Below, one piece after another: positions 8,481-16,630 of a stretch of DNA of 64,000 nucleotides (the first letter of the stretch is position 1; each line of letters begins with the position of its first letter). The stretch is from Hymenobacter cyanobacteriorum (GTDB taxonomy: Bacteria > Bacteroidota > Bacteroidia > Cytophagales > Hymenobacteraceae): the NCBI RefSeq assembly GCF_022631375.1, contig NZ_JALBGC010000001.1, positions 124,001-188,000 of the forward strand, in the 5' to 3' direction. A program made the translations under genes and the position numbers. The notes beneath the pieces were generated by a model. The model had not been told where the DNA came from and did no database searches. It saw only the letters and a program-made list of their open reading frames with translations.

Positions 8481-10292
8481 ATGCGTATTTCTTTGCGGCC
8501 GCTGGCCCACGGGCTGCTGGCCGCCACCGCCGGGCTGGCCGCTTGCTCCCCCCTGCCCAAGGTGCTCAAGCAGGCCGAAACCGGCCGCTCCGTTGGCACC
8601 CGCCCGCCGGTGCTCACGGCCTCGGGCGAGGCCGTGCCTTTCGAAGTAGTGGCCCGCGTGCCCGCCGCCCACCTGCGCAAGGGCGTGGCCTACGAGTTGC
8701 TGCTGCGCTACCGCTACGAACACGGCCTGCGCGAAGACACGCTCGGCCGCCTCACCTTCACGCCGGGCAACTACGTGTACGACGACGAGAACAAGAAGCT
8801 ACTCGTCGCCACCCAGCGCTTCACCATCCCCAACACGCCCGGCCGCAACCCCGGAGAGCTGCTGGCCCACGGCCAGGTGCGCGAGCTGAAGAAAAACGGC
8901 AAAACCCTGCGCTCCGCCGACGATGTGCGCGTGGCCCGCGGCATTGCCGACCCGGCCCGCCTCGTGACGCGCGAAGACACCGTGCTGGCCCTGCTGCCCG
9001 AAAAAGCCAGCAACGTGATGAGCGGCACCCGCGTGCTGCCCTTCTTTTTCGATGAGAATGCGTGGTTTATCCGCGGCTACCTGGGCACCAACGTGCAGGC
9101 GCTGGAGGACCTCATTGATGCCAACCAGCACACCCGGCAGGTACTTATCATCGCCGGACACTCGCCCGACTCGACCGACGCGCACAACCGCCTGTTGGCC
9201 AGCAAGCGCGTGCGCATGCTGCTCTATTATTACAAGCAGCGCGTCAAGAATTTCTCGTATCTGAATAAGAATGAGGCCATTCGTTTCGACACCCTGGCCT
9301 ACGTGCGCAAGTGGGACACCTTTCTGCAGAAGGTGACGACCTCAGCCCTCAAGCCCGACCAGATTGACTCCGTCGTCACCATCATCAACGACACCAAGGG
9401 TAGTTTCGAAACCAAGGAAAAGGCCCTGCACCGCCTTTCCTACTTCGATTACATCGAGCAGTACATCTACCCCGTCCTACGCTTCGGCACCGTGGCCGTG
9501 ACGTACACCGCGCCGCCGCGCTACAATTCGGAGCTGTACCTGCTCTCGAAAAAGATTGTGGAAAAGCAGACCGAAGCTGACGCCCTCACGCCCGAGGAAC
9601 TGCGCTATTCGGCCAACCTCACGCCGCTGCTGGCCGAAAAACAGCGCATCTACGAAGTATCGGCCGCCAACACCAACAGCTGGGAAGCCTTCCATAACCT
9701 CGGTGTCATCTTGCTGCAACGCGCCGAAAAGGAGCCTACCGATAAAATCCAGAAAGCTTATTACCGCCGCGCGGCTACCAATTTCACGCTGGCCGCCCAC
9801 CGCCACCCCACGGCCGAGTTCTTCTACCACGCCGCCACCACCTACCACCGCGCCGGCGACCGCCTCGAAGCCCTCCAGAACTACGACTACGCCATCAAGC
9901 TCGGCGGCGAGCGGCCGCTGCTGCGCAAAGTATTTTCCGACCGCGCCGCGCTCGAAATCGAAGTTGGCCAGCCCGACGAAGCCCTGCGCAGCCTGCAATA
10001 CGCCGGCCCCAGCTACCAGAACGCCCTCAACCGCGCCCTCATCGAAGTGGGCCGCGAGCACTATGAGCTGGCCCAGGAGCAGTACCGCCTGGCCCAAACG
10101 CTGCGCCCCACGGCCGCCGCGCCCATTTACGGCCTGGCCGTGGTGGCCGCCCGCCAGAAGGACGAAGCCGCCGCCGGCACCCTGCTCAAGCAAGCCGTGG
10201 CCCTCGACCGCAACTACGCCCAGCGCGCCGTCGAGGACCTGGAGTTTCAGGATTACGCGCAGGGCAAGGTATTCAAGGAAGCGTTGCGGTAA
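8481..10292 (+). CDS. Lipoprotein with central OmpA-like region and C-terminal TPR repeats
   Basis: 603 residues from the ATG at 8481. A lipoprotein signal ends in GLAAC, so Cys would be lipidated around residue 22. Residues from about 190 to 255 look like an OmpA-type peptidoglycan-binding fold, with the strand QVLIIAGHSPDS, a conserved-type Asn (AHNRLLASKRVRMLL) and a basic helix. From about residue 395 to the end are TPR helices (NSWEAFHNLGVILLQRA, AEFFYHAATTYHRAGDRLEAL, DEALRSLQYAG). The domain set recalls PorE-type T9SS lipoproteins, but the order differs (OmpA part in the middle, TPR last). Likely an outer-membrane-anchored periplasmic scaffold; the exact role is unknown. Confidence 0.72.
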   Translation: MRISLRPLAHGLLAATAGLAACSPLPKVLKQAETGRSVGTRPPVLTASGEAVPFEVVARVPAAHLRKGVAYELLLRYRYEHGLREDTLGRLTFTPGNYVYDDENKKLLVATQRFTIPNTPGRNPGELLAHGQVRELKKNGKTLRSADDVRVARGIADPARLVTREDTVLALLPEKASNVMSGTRVLPFFFDENAWFIRGYLGTNVQALEDLIDANQHTRQVLIIAGHSPDSTDAHNRLLASKRVRMLLYYYKQRVKNFSYLNKNEAIRFDTLAYVRKWDTFLQKVTTSALKPDQIDSVVTIINDTKGSFETKEKALHRLSYFDYIEQYIYPVLRFGTVAVTYTAPPRYNSELYLLSKKIVEKQTEADALTPEELRYSANLTPLLAEKQRIYEVSAANTNSWEAFHNLGVILLQRAEKEPTDKIQKAYYRRAATNFTLAAHRHPTAEFFYHAATTYHRAGDRLEALQNYDYAIKLGGERPLLRKVFSDRAALEIEVGQPDEALRSLQYAGPSYQNALNRALIEVGREHYELAQEQYRLAQTLRPTAAAPIYGLAVVAARQKDEAAAGTLLKQAVALDRNYAQRAVEDLEFQDYAQGKVFKEALR

Positions 10293-10318
10293 ACTTGGCC
10301 CAACGCCCCGGCTTGTCG

Positions 10319-10326
10319 TAGCTTTG
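10319..10326 (+). promoter_or_regulatory. Promoter for pdhB
   Basis: TAGCTTTG fits TAnnTTTG. A TTGG at 10295 lies about 20 bp upstream, near the spacing expected for the -33 element. The gene ATG is 38 bp downstream. Confidence 0.6.
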
Positions 10327-10364
10327 CCAAACGGCCCAATTGCGGCTTTACCCAAACGAAAAAC

Positions 10365-11348
10365 ATGCGTCAGATTCAATTTCGTGAGGCCTTGCGCGAG
10401 GCCCTGTCCGAAGAAATGCGCCGCGACCCGCGGGTGTTCCTCATGGGCGAAGAAGTGGCCCAGTACAACGGTGCCTACAAAGTAAGCCAGGGCATGCTCG
10501 ACGAGTTCGGCCCCGAGCGCGTAATTGACACCCCGATTGCCGAGCTCGGCTTCGCCGGCATAGGCGTGGGCGCGGCGGCCAACGGGCTGATTCCGGTCAT
10601 CGAATTCATGACCTTCAACTTTTCGCTGGTGGCTATCGACCAGGTGATTAACTCGGCGGCCAAGCTGTATTCGATGTCGGGCGGCCAGTACTCCTGCCCC
10701 ATCGTGTTCCGCGGCCCGACGGGCAACGCCGGCATGCTCAGCAGCCAGCACTCGCAGAACTTCGAGAACTGGTACGCCAACACGCCCGGCCTGAAAGTAG
10801 TCATTCCCTCGAACCCCTACGACGCCAAAGGCCTGCTGAAATCGGCCATCCGCGACCCCGACCCGGTGATTTTCATGGAGTCGGAGCTGATGTACGGCGA
10901 CAAGGGCGAAGTGCCCGAGGAAGAGTACCTGCTCGAAATCGGCAAAGCCAACATCGTGCGCCAGGGCAAGCACGTGACCCTGGTGAGCTTCGGCAAGATG
11001 ATGAAAGTAGCTTACGCCGCCGCCGATGAATTGCTTAAAGAAGGCATCGAAGCCGAAGTTATCGACCTGCGCTCAGTGCGCCCGATTGACTACGACACGC
11101 TCATCAACTCGGTGAAGAAAACCAACCGCATGGTGGTGATTGAGGAAGCCTGGCCGCTGGCCAGCATCTCGGGCGAGTTGGCCTACATCGTGCAGCGCCG
11201 CGCCTTCGACCACCTCGATGCGCCCGTCATCCGCATCACCTGCGCCGACGTGCCCCTGCCCTACGCTCCTACGCTCATCGAAGCCTCGCTGCCCAACGTG
11301 GCCCGCGTGGTGAAAGCCGTGAAGGAAGTGACCTACGCCAAGGCGTAA
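10365..11348 (+). CDS. pdhB: Pyruvate dehydrogenase E1 component, beta subunit
   Basis: 327 residues, the full family length. With the alpha subunit it decarboxylates pyruvate using thiamine diphosphate and passes the acetyl group to E2. Clear marks are FREALREALSEEM at the start, GEEVAQYNGAYKVSQGM, the IDTPIAELGFAGIGVGAA stretch with the catalytic-type Glu, FRGPTGNAGM, SQNFENWYANTPGLKVV, and the C-terminal transketolase domain ending PLPYAPTLIEASLPNV. The alpha subunit gene is not adjacent, so the two E1 genes are split in this genome. It has its own promoter and is followed by a long palindrome. Confidence 0.93.
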   Translation: MRQIQFREALREALSEEMRRDPRVFLMGEEVAQYNGAYKVSQGMLDEFGPERVIDTPIAELGFAGIGVGAAANGLIPVIEFMTFNFSLVAIDQVINSAAKLYSMSGGQYSCPIVFRGPTGNAGMLSSQHSQNFENWYANTPGLKVVIPSNPYDAKGLLKSAIRDPDPVIFMESELMYGDKGEVPEEEYLLEIGKANIVRQGKHVTLVSFGKMMKVAYAAADELLKEGIEAEVIDLRSVRPIDYDTLINSVKKTNRMVVIEEAWPLASISGELAYIVQRRAFDHLDAPVIRITCADVPLPYAPTLIEASLPNVARVVKAVKEVTYAKA

Positions 11349-11368
11349 CGCGAGGCTCCATCTCGCTC

Positions 11369-11437
11369 GCTTAACGCAGAAGGAGGCGGGAAGAATTGTC
11401 GGTCGGACAGTTCTTCCCGCCTCCTTCTGCGTTAAGC
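11369..11437. repeat. Palindromic repeat with 27-bp perfect stem
   Basis: GCTTAACGCAGAAGGAGGCG continues to GGAAGAA and is mirrored exactly by a right arm ending CTGCGTTAAGC, with a loop of about 15 bp. It lies between convergent pdhB and the membrane protein gene. No T-run follows on either strand, so it could be an unusual terminator or a REP-like element. Confidence 0.88.
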
Positions 11438-11446
11438 TCAACGCGA

Positions 11447-12865
11447 CTACTGCGGTGCCTCGCTCGGCGGCCGCAACTGCCCGGCGGTAGCTTCCGATAG
11501 CTGCCAGCAGCCCCAGAGCCAGCCCGCTGCCAACGCTAGCACGGCCAATTGCCGCATCGGCCCGCCCAAGCTGCGCCACCACGCCAGCGGCTGCCAGGTG
11601 GCAGCAATGCCCGTGAGCAGCAGCAGGTGCAGCGGCAGCAGGAAGCGGCACTCCATCAGCGTGGGCAGCACAAGCAGACAGGGCAGCAACAGGGCCAGTA
11701 ACACCGCACCAGGCGCAATAGCAACGAAGGCCTCAACAACCAGTGGCTGCGCTCGGGAGGTTTGCCAGCGCGCCCACGCCAGCCAGATGCCCAGCCCCAG
11801 CAAAGCATAATTTAGCAGCCGCAACGCCGCTTGGCCGGGCGGGTGCAGGCGCGTGGGGTACGGCGTGGGGTAGCGGACATCGAGGCCGTTGAACAGGTGG
11901 CGGGCATAGCGCGCAGTGCTGCTGAACGGCTGCTGGGCCAGAAACTGCAGAAACTCGCCGTAGCTGCCGAAGCGGCCGCCAGGCACCGCTGCCACCGCCC
12001 GCTGCCCCACCGAATCGGCGTAAACAAGCGAACGGGGAATGCCCGGCACGAGGCTGGTTTCGTAGCGCTGAAACGCTGTGCCCCACGCCAGCTGGCGCAG
12101 ATACAACGGCTCCTTACCCGGCCGCTGGGCCAGCACCAACGGGCTGCTTTGGTTGAAATGCCGCTGATTGATAAGCAGCTGCGGCAGCAGCACCAGCGCC
12201 GCGCCCGCCACTACGGCAGCCAGTGATTTCGCAAATTGCCGGCGCGATACAAATCTGCCGTTATCCGCCAGCAGCCACAGTACGCCGGGCAAACACGCCA
12301 CGTAAATGGGCCGGATATTGATTGAAGCCGCCAGCAACAACCCCGCCGCGCCGGCCCAAAGCCACCCGCGCCGGCCCAGTGCCGCCAGCCCCAGCAGCAG
12401 CAGCGCAAGGGCCGGCATATCACTAAGCGTGAAGTTAAAATAGTCGCGCCAGAAAACGAAGCCCAGCCCCAGCAGCGCCAGCCAGCGGCCGCCGCTAATT
12501 GCCCGACCGGTGGTGCGGGCCCACAGCTCCGGAATGGCGACGCCGAAAAGCAGCTCCGCCCAGCCCGCGCCCAGCACCCGCGCCCCGGTGAGCATGCTCC
12601 AGCCGGTGAAGTGGCACAGCAGCCGCGCCGGTAGCACCAGCAGCGGCCCCAGGTAGCCGCGCAGGGGTTCATCGAAAGCCAGCAACGAAAAGCCCCCGGG
12701 CGGGGTGAATTTCAGCGACAGTTCCCAGTATTCGGCCGCGTCGAAGCGGAACTGGCCGGGGCCGTAGCCGCTCAGGGGCAGGTAGGCAGCGTAGAGGGCC
12801 AGCGTGGCCAGCACCCGCCAGTACCAGGGCCACGGCGCATGGAAAAAGGAGGAAAATTTGGGCAT
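11447..12865 (-). CDS. Polytopic membrane protein, family 39-like glycosyltransferase
   Basis: 472 residues with about eleven hydrophobic spans. The first periplasmic loop has FRFDAAEYWELSLKF, like the acidic loop that carries the catalytic residue in GT-C enzymes such as protein mannosyltransferases and ArnT. Further features are a WRDYFNFTLSDMPALALLLLG segment typical of this group and a large periplasmic region around residues 215 to 330. It probably moves a sugar from a polyprenyl phosphate carrier on the outer face of the inner membrane. It stands alone and its acceptor cannot be read. Confidence 0.68.
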   Translation of the reverse strand: MPKFSSFFHAPWPWYWRVLATLALYAAYLPLSGYGPGQFRFDAAEYWELSLKFTPPGGFSLLAFDEPLRGYLGPLLVLPARLLCHFTGWSMLTGARVLGAGWAELLFGVAIPELWARTTGRAISGGRWLALLGLGFVFWRDYFNFTLSDMPALALLLLGLAALGRRGWLWAGAAGLLLAASINIRPIYVACLPGVLWLLADNGRFVSRRQFAKSLAAVVAGAALVLLPQLLINQRHFNQSSPLVLAQRPGKEPLYLRQLAWGTAFQRYETSLVPGIPRSLVYADSVGQRAVAAVPGGRFGSYGEFLQFLAQQPFSSTARYARHLFNGLDVRYPTPYPTRLHPPGQAALRLLNYALLGLGIWLAWARWQTSRAQPLVVEAFVAIAPGAVLLALLLPCLLVLPTLMECRFLLPLHLLLLTGIAATWQPLAWWRSLGGPMRQLAVLALAAGWLWGCWQLSEATAGQLRPPSEAPQ

Positions 12866-13011
12866 ATGCGCCGTAAAACTAGCTACCCGGCCGGGGCTGG
12901 CACGGTTTCGGCCGCGGCCCGTCCTATTCAGCCCCTACCGGCAACCGAATTGTCGCCGTACCTTTTCCATCCCACCCGGCCCGCGCGCCGCCCAACTGCT
13001 TTTCTCGCCGC

Positions 13012-13587
13012 ATGAACCACCGCCTGCACCTCAAATTTGAGCAGCTCGAACGAGCCACTGAACGCCTGCTAGCCTCGGCCGAAGCGCTGGGCGCGGATAA
13101 AACCAAGGCCCCGGCGGCCGGCCAATGGTCGGCGGTGCAGGTGGTGCACCACTTGCTTTTTATCGAAGGCAACATCGTTCAGTACGTGCAGAAGAAGATG
13201 CAATCGGAGGAACTGCTGCCCAAAATCAGCCTTTTTACCCGGCTGCGGGTGCAGTTTGTGCGCCTGCTGCTGCGCCTGCCCGGCCTCAAGTTTAAAGCGC
13301 CGCGCGGCGTAGCCACCCTCACCGATACCGGCGAAGTGCCCACGCTGCCCGAAATGCGCAAAACCTGGGAAGCCTCGCGCCGCCAGCTCGAACGCCTGCT
13401 CAACGAATTCCCCAGCCGGCAGCTGAACCGGGCCGTGTTTCCGCACCCCCGCTCGGGCCGCATTACCATTTATCAGGTAATGGAGCATCTGGTCGACCAC
13501 CTGCTGCACCATCAGCAGCAAATGTCGCGCATCACCAAGGCCCTGCGGCCGGCCGGGGCGGTACGTACTGCCGACGCGCAGGCATAA
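13012..13587 (+). CDS. DinB family protein
   Basis: 191 residues. Four-helix DinB-like fold: the first helix FEQLERATERLLASAEAL, the typical WSAVQVVHHLLFIEGN stretch with metal-ligand-type His, a central LPEMRKTWEASRRQLERLL helix, and the late VMEHLVDHLLHHQQQM stretch with further His. Members bind a metal through three His and act as thiol transferases or have unknown roles. This is one of two DinB-type genes in the window. The start is the ATG at 13012. Confidence 0.82.
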   Translation: MNHRLHLKFEQLERATERLLASAEALGADKTKAPAAGQWSAVQVVHHLLFIEGNIVQYVQKKMQSEELLPKISLFTRLRVQFVRLLLRLPGLKFKAPRGVATLTDTGEVPTLPEMRKTWEASRRQLERLLNEFPSRQLNRAVFPHPRSGRITIYQVMEHLVDHLLHHQQQMSRITKALRPAGAVRTADAQA

Positions 13588-13592
13588 TCGTT

Positions 13593-13677
13593 GTCATGCT
13601 GAACGCAGTGAAGCACCTTACTACGTTTGAACGGTTTGTTCAGGCGTGATAAGGTGCTTCATTGCGTTCAGCATGGC
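13593..13677. repeat. Family A palindromic repeat variant
   Basis: GTCATGCTGAACGCAGTGAA continues to GCACCTTA, mirrored by TAAGGTGCTTCATTGCGTTC and AGCATGGC. It keeps the CATGCTGA core but with CACCTTA in place of ATCTCTACC, changed in both arms. It lies between convergent genes. Confidence 0.85.
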
Positions 13678-13694
13678 TATAAAATAGCCGAGCG

Positions 13695-14123
13695 TTACTT
13701 CACCGGAGCCTCGTATAGCGGCAATGCCCGGAAGCTGTCGGCCAGCACGACCGGTGGGGTAGTGAGCTTGCGCTTGTCAAGGTCGAGCCAGGCGCCATCG
13801 ACGGCCACGGTGGCGGCCACACGGCCATCGGCCTTGTAGATGGTATGGGTTATGCTCCAGCGGGTACCGTCGTCGTTCACGCTGCGTAGGCGGCTATCCA
13901 CGCGAATTTCTTCGCCGATGTGCACTTCTTTCAAAAATACCGTTTCTTCACGGAACAGAATGGGGCCGAGGCGCAGCCGGGCAAATTCCTTGATGTCGTA
14001 GCCCCATTCAGCCAGCAGCACGAGGCGCTGGTCGGCGGCATAGTCGGCGTAGGCGGAGTGGCGCATGTGGCCGTTGGGGTCCATGTCGGCCCAGCGGGTG
14101 CGGTAGGTAATGGCGTTGGTCAT
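13695..14123 (-). CDS. Acyl-CoA thioesterase (4HBT hot-dog family)
   Basis: 142 residues, a single hot-dog domain. The catalytic-type Asp is in RWADMDPNGHMRHSAYADY, the hallmark of 4-hydroxybenzoyl-CoA thioesterase relatives. Also seen are FLKEVHIGEEI and the strands around RWSITHTIYKADGRVAATV. It would hydrolyse acyl-CoA thioesters in the cytoplasm; the chain specificity is not readable. A word-type repeat sits directly upstream, between it and the methyltransferase gene, which reads in the same direction. Confidence 0.87.
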   Translation of the reverse strand: MTNAITYRTRWADMDPNGHMRHSAYADYAADQRLVLLAEWGYDIKEFARLRLGPILFREETVFLKEVHIGEEIRVDSRLRSVNDDGTRWSITHTIYKADGRVAATVAVDGAWLDLDKRKLTTPPVVLADSFRALPLYEAPVK

Positions 14124-14125
14124 TC

Positions 14126-14205
14126 TTTGGTTGTTAGTTACAGGTTGTCAGTTGTTAGCGTCCTATTAGCAGTTTTTTTACTGATAACAACCAACCGACA
14201 ACTAA
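14126..14205. repeat. Family B word-type palindrome
   Basis: Left arm of 7-bp words (GGTTGTT-AGTTACA-GGTTGTC-AGTTGTT), right arm in reverse complement (AACAACCAACCGACAACT). It touches the stop codon of the methyltransferase at 14202 and ends 2 bp before the thioesterase start on the minus strand. Confidence 0.75.
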
Positions 14206-14939
14206 GCGCCCATGGGCATCAGACGCACGAGGTACTGGTCGTTTTCGTCTTCGCTGAGAAACTCGGCGGTGTAGCCGGCGGTTTCGGCCGCGTCGTTCAA
14301 CAAGGCCGCATCCACGAACAGCCAGGGGAACGGCTCGCCCGACTTGCCCTGGTAGCTGAGGGTGTACTCGACTTCGCCATAATACGGGCCATTGAGGTTG
14401 ATAACCAGCGCGCCGTCCTCGTCTTCGTAGAGGTAACGCACGTCGGAAGACGTGGCCAGAATCTGGCCGCCGGGGGCCAGCAGCGTGCGGGCGTGGGCCA
14501 GAAATTTATCGAGGCCTTCGAGGGTACCGGTCAGGCCCAAGCCGTTCATCAGCAACAGAATGGTGTCGTACGGCAGCTCGGTGGCGGGCAGCGGGGCAAA
14601 TAAGTCGTGGCGGGCTACTACCTGCACGCCGCGCTCGGTCATCACCTGCGCAGCCCCGGCCGATATGTCCACGGCCTTCACGAAATCGAAGCCGCGGCTT
14701 TGCAGCTCCAGGCTGTGGCAGCCGGCCCCGGCCCCGAGGTCGAGCACGCGGCCGCGGCTTTCGTCGAGGGCCAGGCGCTCCAGCTCAGGCATTTGCATGA
14801 GCGTGCGGAAGAAATAGGAGGCCGGCAGCGGCTCGTCGTCGGCGGCCGAGCAGTGCACCGTCACGGTGGCTTTGGCTTTGCCGTGGTGGTAATCCAGCAG
14901 GGCCTGGCCCAGAATGTCGGGAGCGGAAGTTGTGGTCAT
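14202..14939 (-). CDS. Class I SAM-dependent methyltransferase
   Basis: 245 residues from the ATG at 14939; an ATG at 14996 is possible but the sequence before 14939 does not look conserved. Motif I is GRVLDLGAGAGCHSLEL, followed by the acidic VKAVDIS and the post-motif YDTILLLMNGLGL. Substrate unknown. A minus-strand TAATTTTG promoter element lies 83 bp upstream. The downstream thioesterase is on the same strand beyond a word repeat. Confidence 0.83.
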   Translation of the reverse strand: MTTTSAPDILGQALLDYHHGKAKATVTVHCSAADDEPLPASYFFRTLMQMPELERLALDESRGRVLDLGAGAGCHSLELQSRGFDFVKAVDISAGAAQVMTERGVQVVARHDLFAPLPATELPYDTILLLMNGLGLTGTLEGLDKFLAHARTLLAPGGQILATSSDVRYLYEDEDGALVINLNGPYYGEVEYTLSYQGKSGEPFPWLFVDAALLNDAAETAGYTAEFLSEDENDQYLVRLMPMGA

Positions 14940-15021
14940 AAATCGAGGAATGAAAGCGGGCCGGTACGGCCGGAGCAGCACATTGCCACTGCTCATACGG
15001 CCCCGCAGGGCCGAGGCCGGG

Positions 15022-15029
15022 CAAAATTA
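15022..15029 (-). promoter_or_regulatory. Promoter -7 element, minus strand
   Basis: CAAAATTA on the plus strand reads TAATTTTG on the minus strand, an exact TAnnTTTG match upstream of the methyltransferase gene. Confidence 0.5.
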
Positions 15030-15088
15030 CCCAAAACTTCGCGCCGGGTGCGGCCGTTTGGCTACTACTCATCATTCCAACCCTTGCC

Positions 15089-15265
15089 ATGCTGCCCGCC
15101 AAACTGCGCAAAGGCCAGCTGCCCACCAAAATCTGCGTTACCTGCGGCCGCCCGTTCGAGTACCGCAAAAAGTGGCGCGCCAATTGGGACGAGGTGAAGT
15201 ACTGCGGCGAAAAGTGCCAGCGCAACCGCCCGGCCGCTGGTGGGGCTACTGCCACGGCAGCATAA
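15089..15265 (+). CDS. DUF2256 small zinc-ribbon-like protein
   Basis: 58 residues, too short for many ORF callers. It reads MLPAKLRKGQLPTKICVTCG, then RPFEYRKKWRANWDEVKYCG and EKCQRNRP. Two CxxC-type pairs (CVTC and CGEKC) with RPFxYRKKW and WDEVKYC are the hallmark of the DUF2256 family, likely a zinc-binding fold. Its function is not established; homologues are often found near photolyase-type genes, which are not seen here. It stands alone on the plus strand between two unrelated genes. Confidence 0.85.
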   Translation: MLPAKLRKGQLPTKICVTCGRPFEYRKKWRANWDEVKYCGEKCQRNRPAAGGATATAA

Positions 15266-15368
15266 GGTACGCCCGCAGTCGCTGTATCTTTTCGGCACCA
15301 TCTGCCGTTCGCGAACCCAACAGCTGGCTTTGCTGCCTCTCCTTTATTCCGCTTACCCCTCCCCGCTC

Positions 15369-15683
15369 ATGGCCTCCAACCTCGACTACCTAGACCCCTC
15401 GCTTCTTCCGCTCGAAGAAAAAGTAAACGCTTACCTCGAAGCCGAAAAATCGTTGCGGCACGCTACCCAGACCAATTCGCCCAGCGCCAACGGAATTTCC
15501 GAAGACCCTGGGCAGCTACGCCAGCAGCTTGCGCAGCTGGAAAGCGAAATTATTGCCCTGCTTCCTACCCGGGATGAGTGGGTGAAGGTGAACCTGGGCT
15601 ATGGCCCCAGCCGCGTCGGGGCCTGGCAGGTGCCCGCTACGGGCAGTGAGCCCGCCCGTTACGAGTTGCGGGTGGTGCATTGA
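15369..15683 (+). CDS. Hypothetical protein
   Basis: 104 residues from the ATG at 15369, the first in-frame ATG beyond the DUF2256 gene. The central part is a predicted helix (EEKVNAYLEAEKSLRHA, then QLRQQLAQLESEIIALLP), and the end RDEWVKVNLGYGPSRVGAWQ looks like a small strand-rich cap. No signal peptide or membrane span. I do not recognise a family. A weak promoter-like TATCTTTT lies at 15285. Codon use is like the neighbours, which supports it being a real gene. Confidence 0.6.
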   Translation: MASNLDYLDPSLLPLEEKVNAYLEAEKSLRHATQTNSPSANGISEDPGQLRQQLAQLESEIIALLPTRDEWVKVNLGYGPSRVGAWQVPATGSEPARYELRVVH

Positions 15684-15685
15684 TT

Positions 15686-15800
15686 AAATGGGTGAATTGT
15701 TGAATGGGTGGATGGGTGAATTGTTGAAATAGGACAAGTTAGTTACAAACCGTTTTGCCCATTTCAACAATTCACCCATTCAACAATGCATCCATCCAAT
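15686..15800. repeat. Family B word-type palindrome with 8-bp words
   Basis: Left arm reads GGGTGAAT-TGTTGAAT then GGGTGGAT-GGGTGAAT and TGTTGAAA; the right arm is its approximate reverse complement. It is the only copy here with an 8-bp rather than 7-bp unit. It separates convergent genes. Confidence 0.8.
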
Positions 15801-16630
15801 CAATGTCCCGAGTCCCAGTCGTAGCCCAGTTCGGCCCAGTAATCTTTCGGGCGGGCATCCGCGAAGGCGATGGTGCCGATGCGCTTGAGGTGCTTGATGC
15901 CGTATTTGAGGGGCGTAACCAGCCGCAGCGGCGCGCCGTGGGCGGCGGTGAGTGGCTGGCCGTTCATCTCATAGCACAGCAGCGTTTGCGGATGCAGCGC
16001 GCTGGCAATGTCGAGGCCCACGTAATATTTCTCATTGGGTGTAACCATCCCAACGTAAGGCGCAAGGTCGGCGGGCGGATTCAGCGGGTCGGCGGGCTGG
16101 CCGCTGCGGGTAGCCAACGGGTACTTCGCCAAAAAATCGGACAAGCGCGCCCCGGCCCAGTGCACCACAATGCTCCAGCCCTCAATGCATTTGAGTTCGG
16201 TGGTCATTTCCACTTTGGGCAGGGCCTGAATATCGGCCAGCGTAAACTCCTGCGTTTTGCCCGAGCCGTAGCCCTGCACGAGCAGGCGCCATGCGGCCGG
16301 GTCGAGTGCTTCTTCAAGGCCCACGCGGCCATTTACGCGCGGCTCCTTCGCACGGCTGCGGGCAAACTCGGGGGCCAGTCGCGTTTCCTTAAGGTATGCC
16401 TGACTTAGGCGGCCGTTGGCATCCAGCACCTTACGCAGTGGATGCGGAATGCCTTGGTCATCAGGCTGCGAAATCAGCCATTTCCAGGTCCCCAAGCCCG
16501 CCAGCCCGGCTAAGCCCAAGCCAATGAACGAGCGGCGCGAGCGGCGGCGGGCTTCGGCCAGCACCTCGGCTTCGGGTCGGAGCGGGGAATCTGTAGGAAC
16601 GGGCGCGTTGTTCGGGTTAGTCGTCATCAC
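15800..16630 (-). CDS. Molybdopterin-dependent oxidoreductase, sulfite oxidase/MsrP-type catalytic subunit
   Basis: 276 residues. N-terminal twin-arginine signal or anchor: RRRSRRSFIGLGLAGLAGLG, then the oxidoreductase molybdopterin-binding domain. Cys in TTELKCIEGWS is the expected molybdenum ligand. Also seen are WAGARLSDFLAKY, the PLTAAHGAPLRLVTP loop and YGIKHLKRIGTI, all typical of this fold. It probably works in the periplasm, reducing or oxidising sulfoxide-type substrates, with electrons through the b-type cytochrome encoded just upstream; the two genes overlap by 4 bp. It resembles MsrP but the partner is not an MsrQ homologue, so the substrate stays open. Confidence 0.85.
   Translation of the reverse strand: MMTTNPNNAPVPTDSPLRPEAEVLAEARRRSRRSFIGLGLAGLAGLGTWKWLISQPDDQGIPHPLRKVLDANGRLSQAYLKETRLAPEFARSRAKEPRVNGRVGLEEALDPAAWRLLVQGYGSGKTQEFTLADIQALPKVEMTTELKCIEGWSIVVHWAGARLSDFLAKYPLATRSGQPADPLNPPADLAPYVGMVTPNEKYYVGLDIASALHPQTLLCYEMNGQPLTAAHGAPLRLVTPLKYGIKHLKRIGTIAFADARPKDYWAELGYDWDSGH

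Noticed and set aside
9477..10973. A 498-codon minus-strand open frame
   Set aside because: It crosses both the lipoprotein and pdhB genes in antisense, which have clear protein families.
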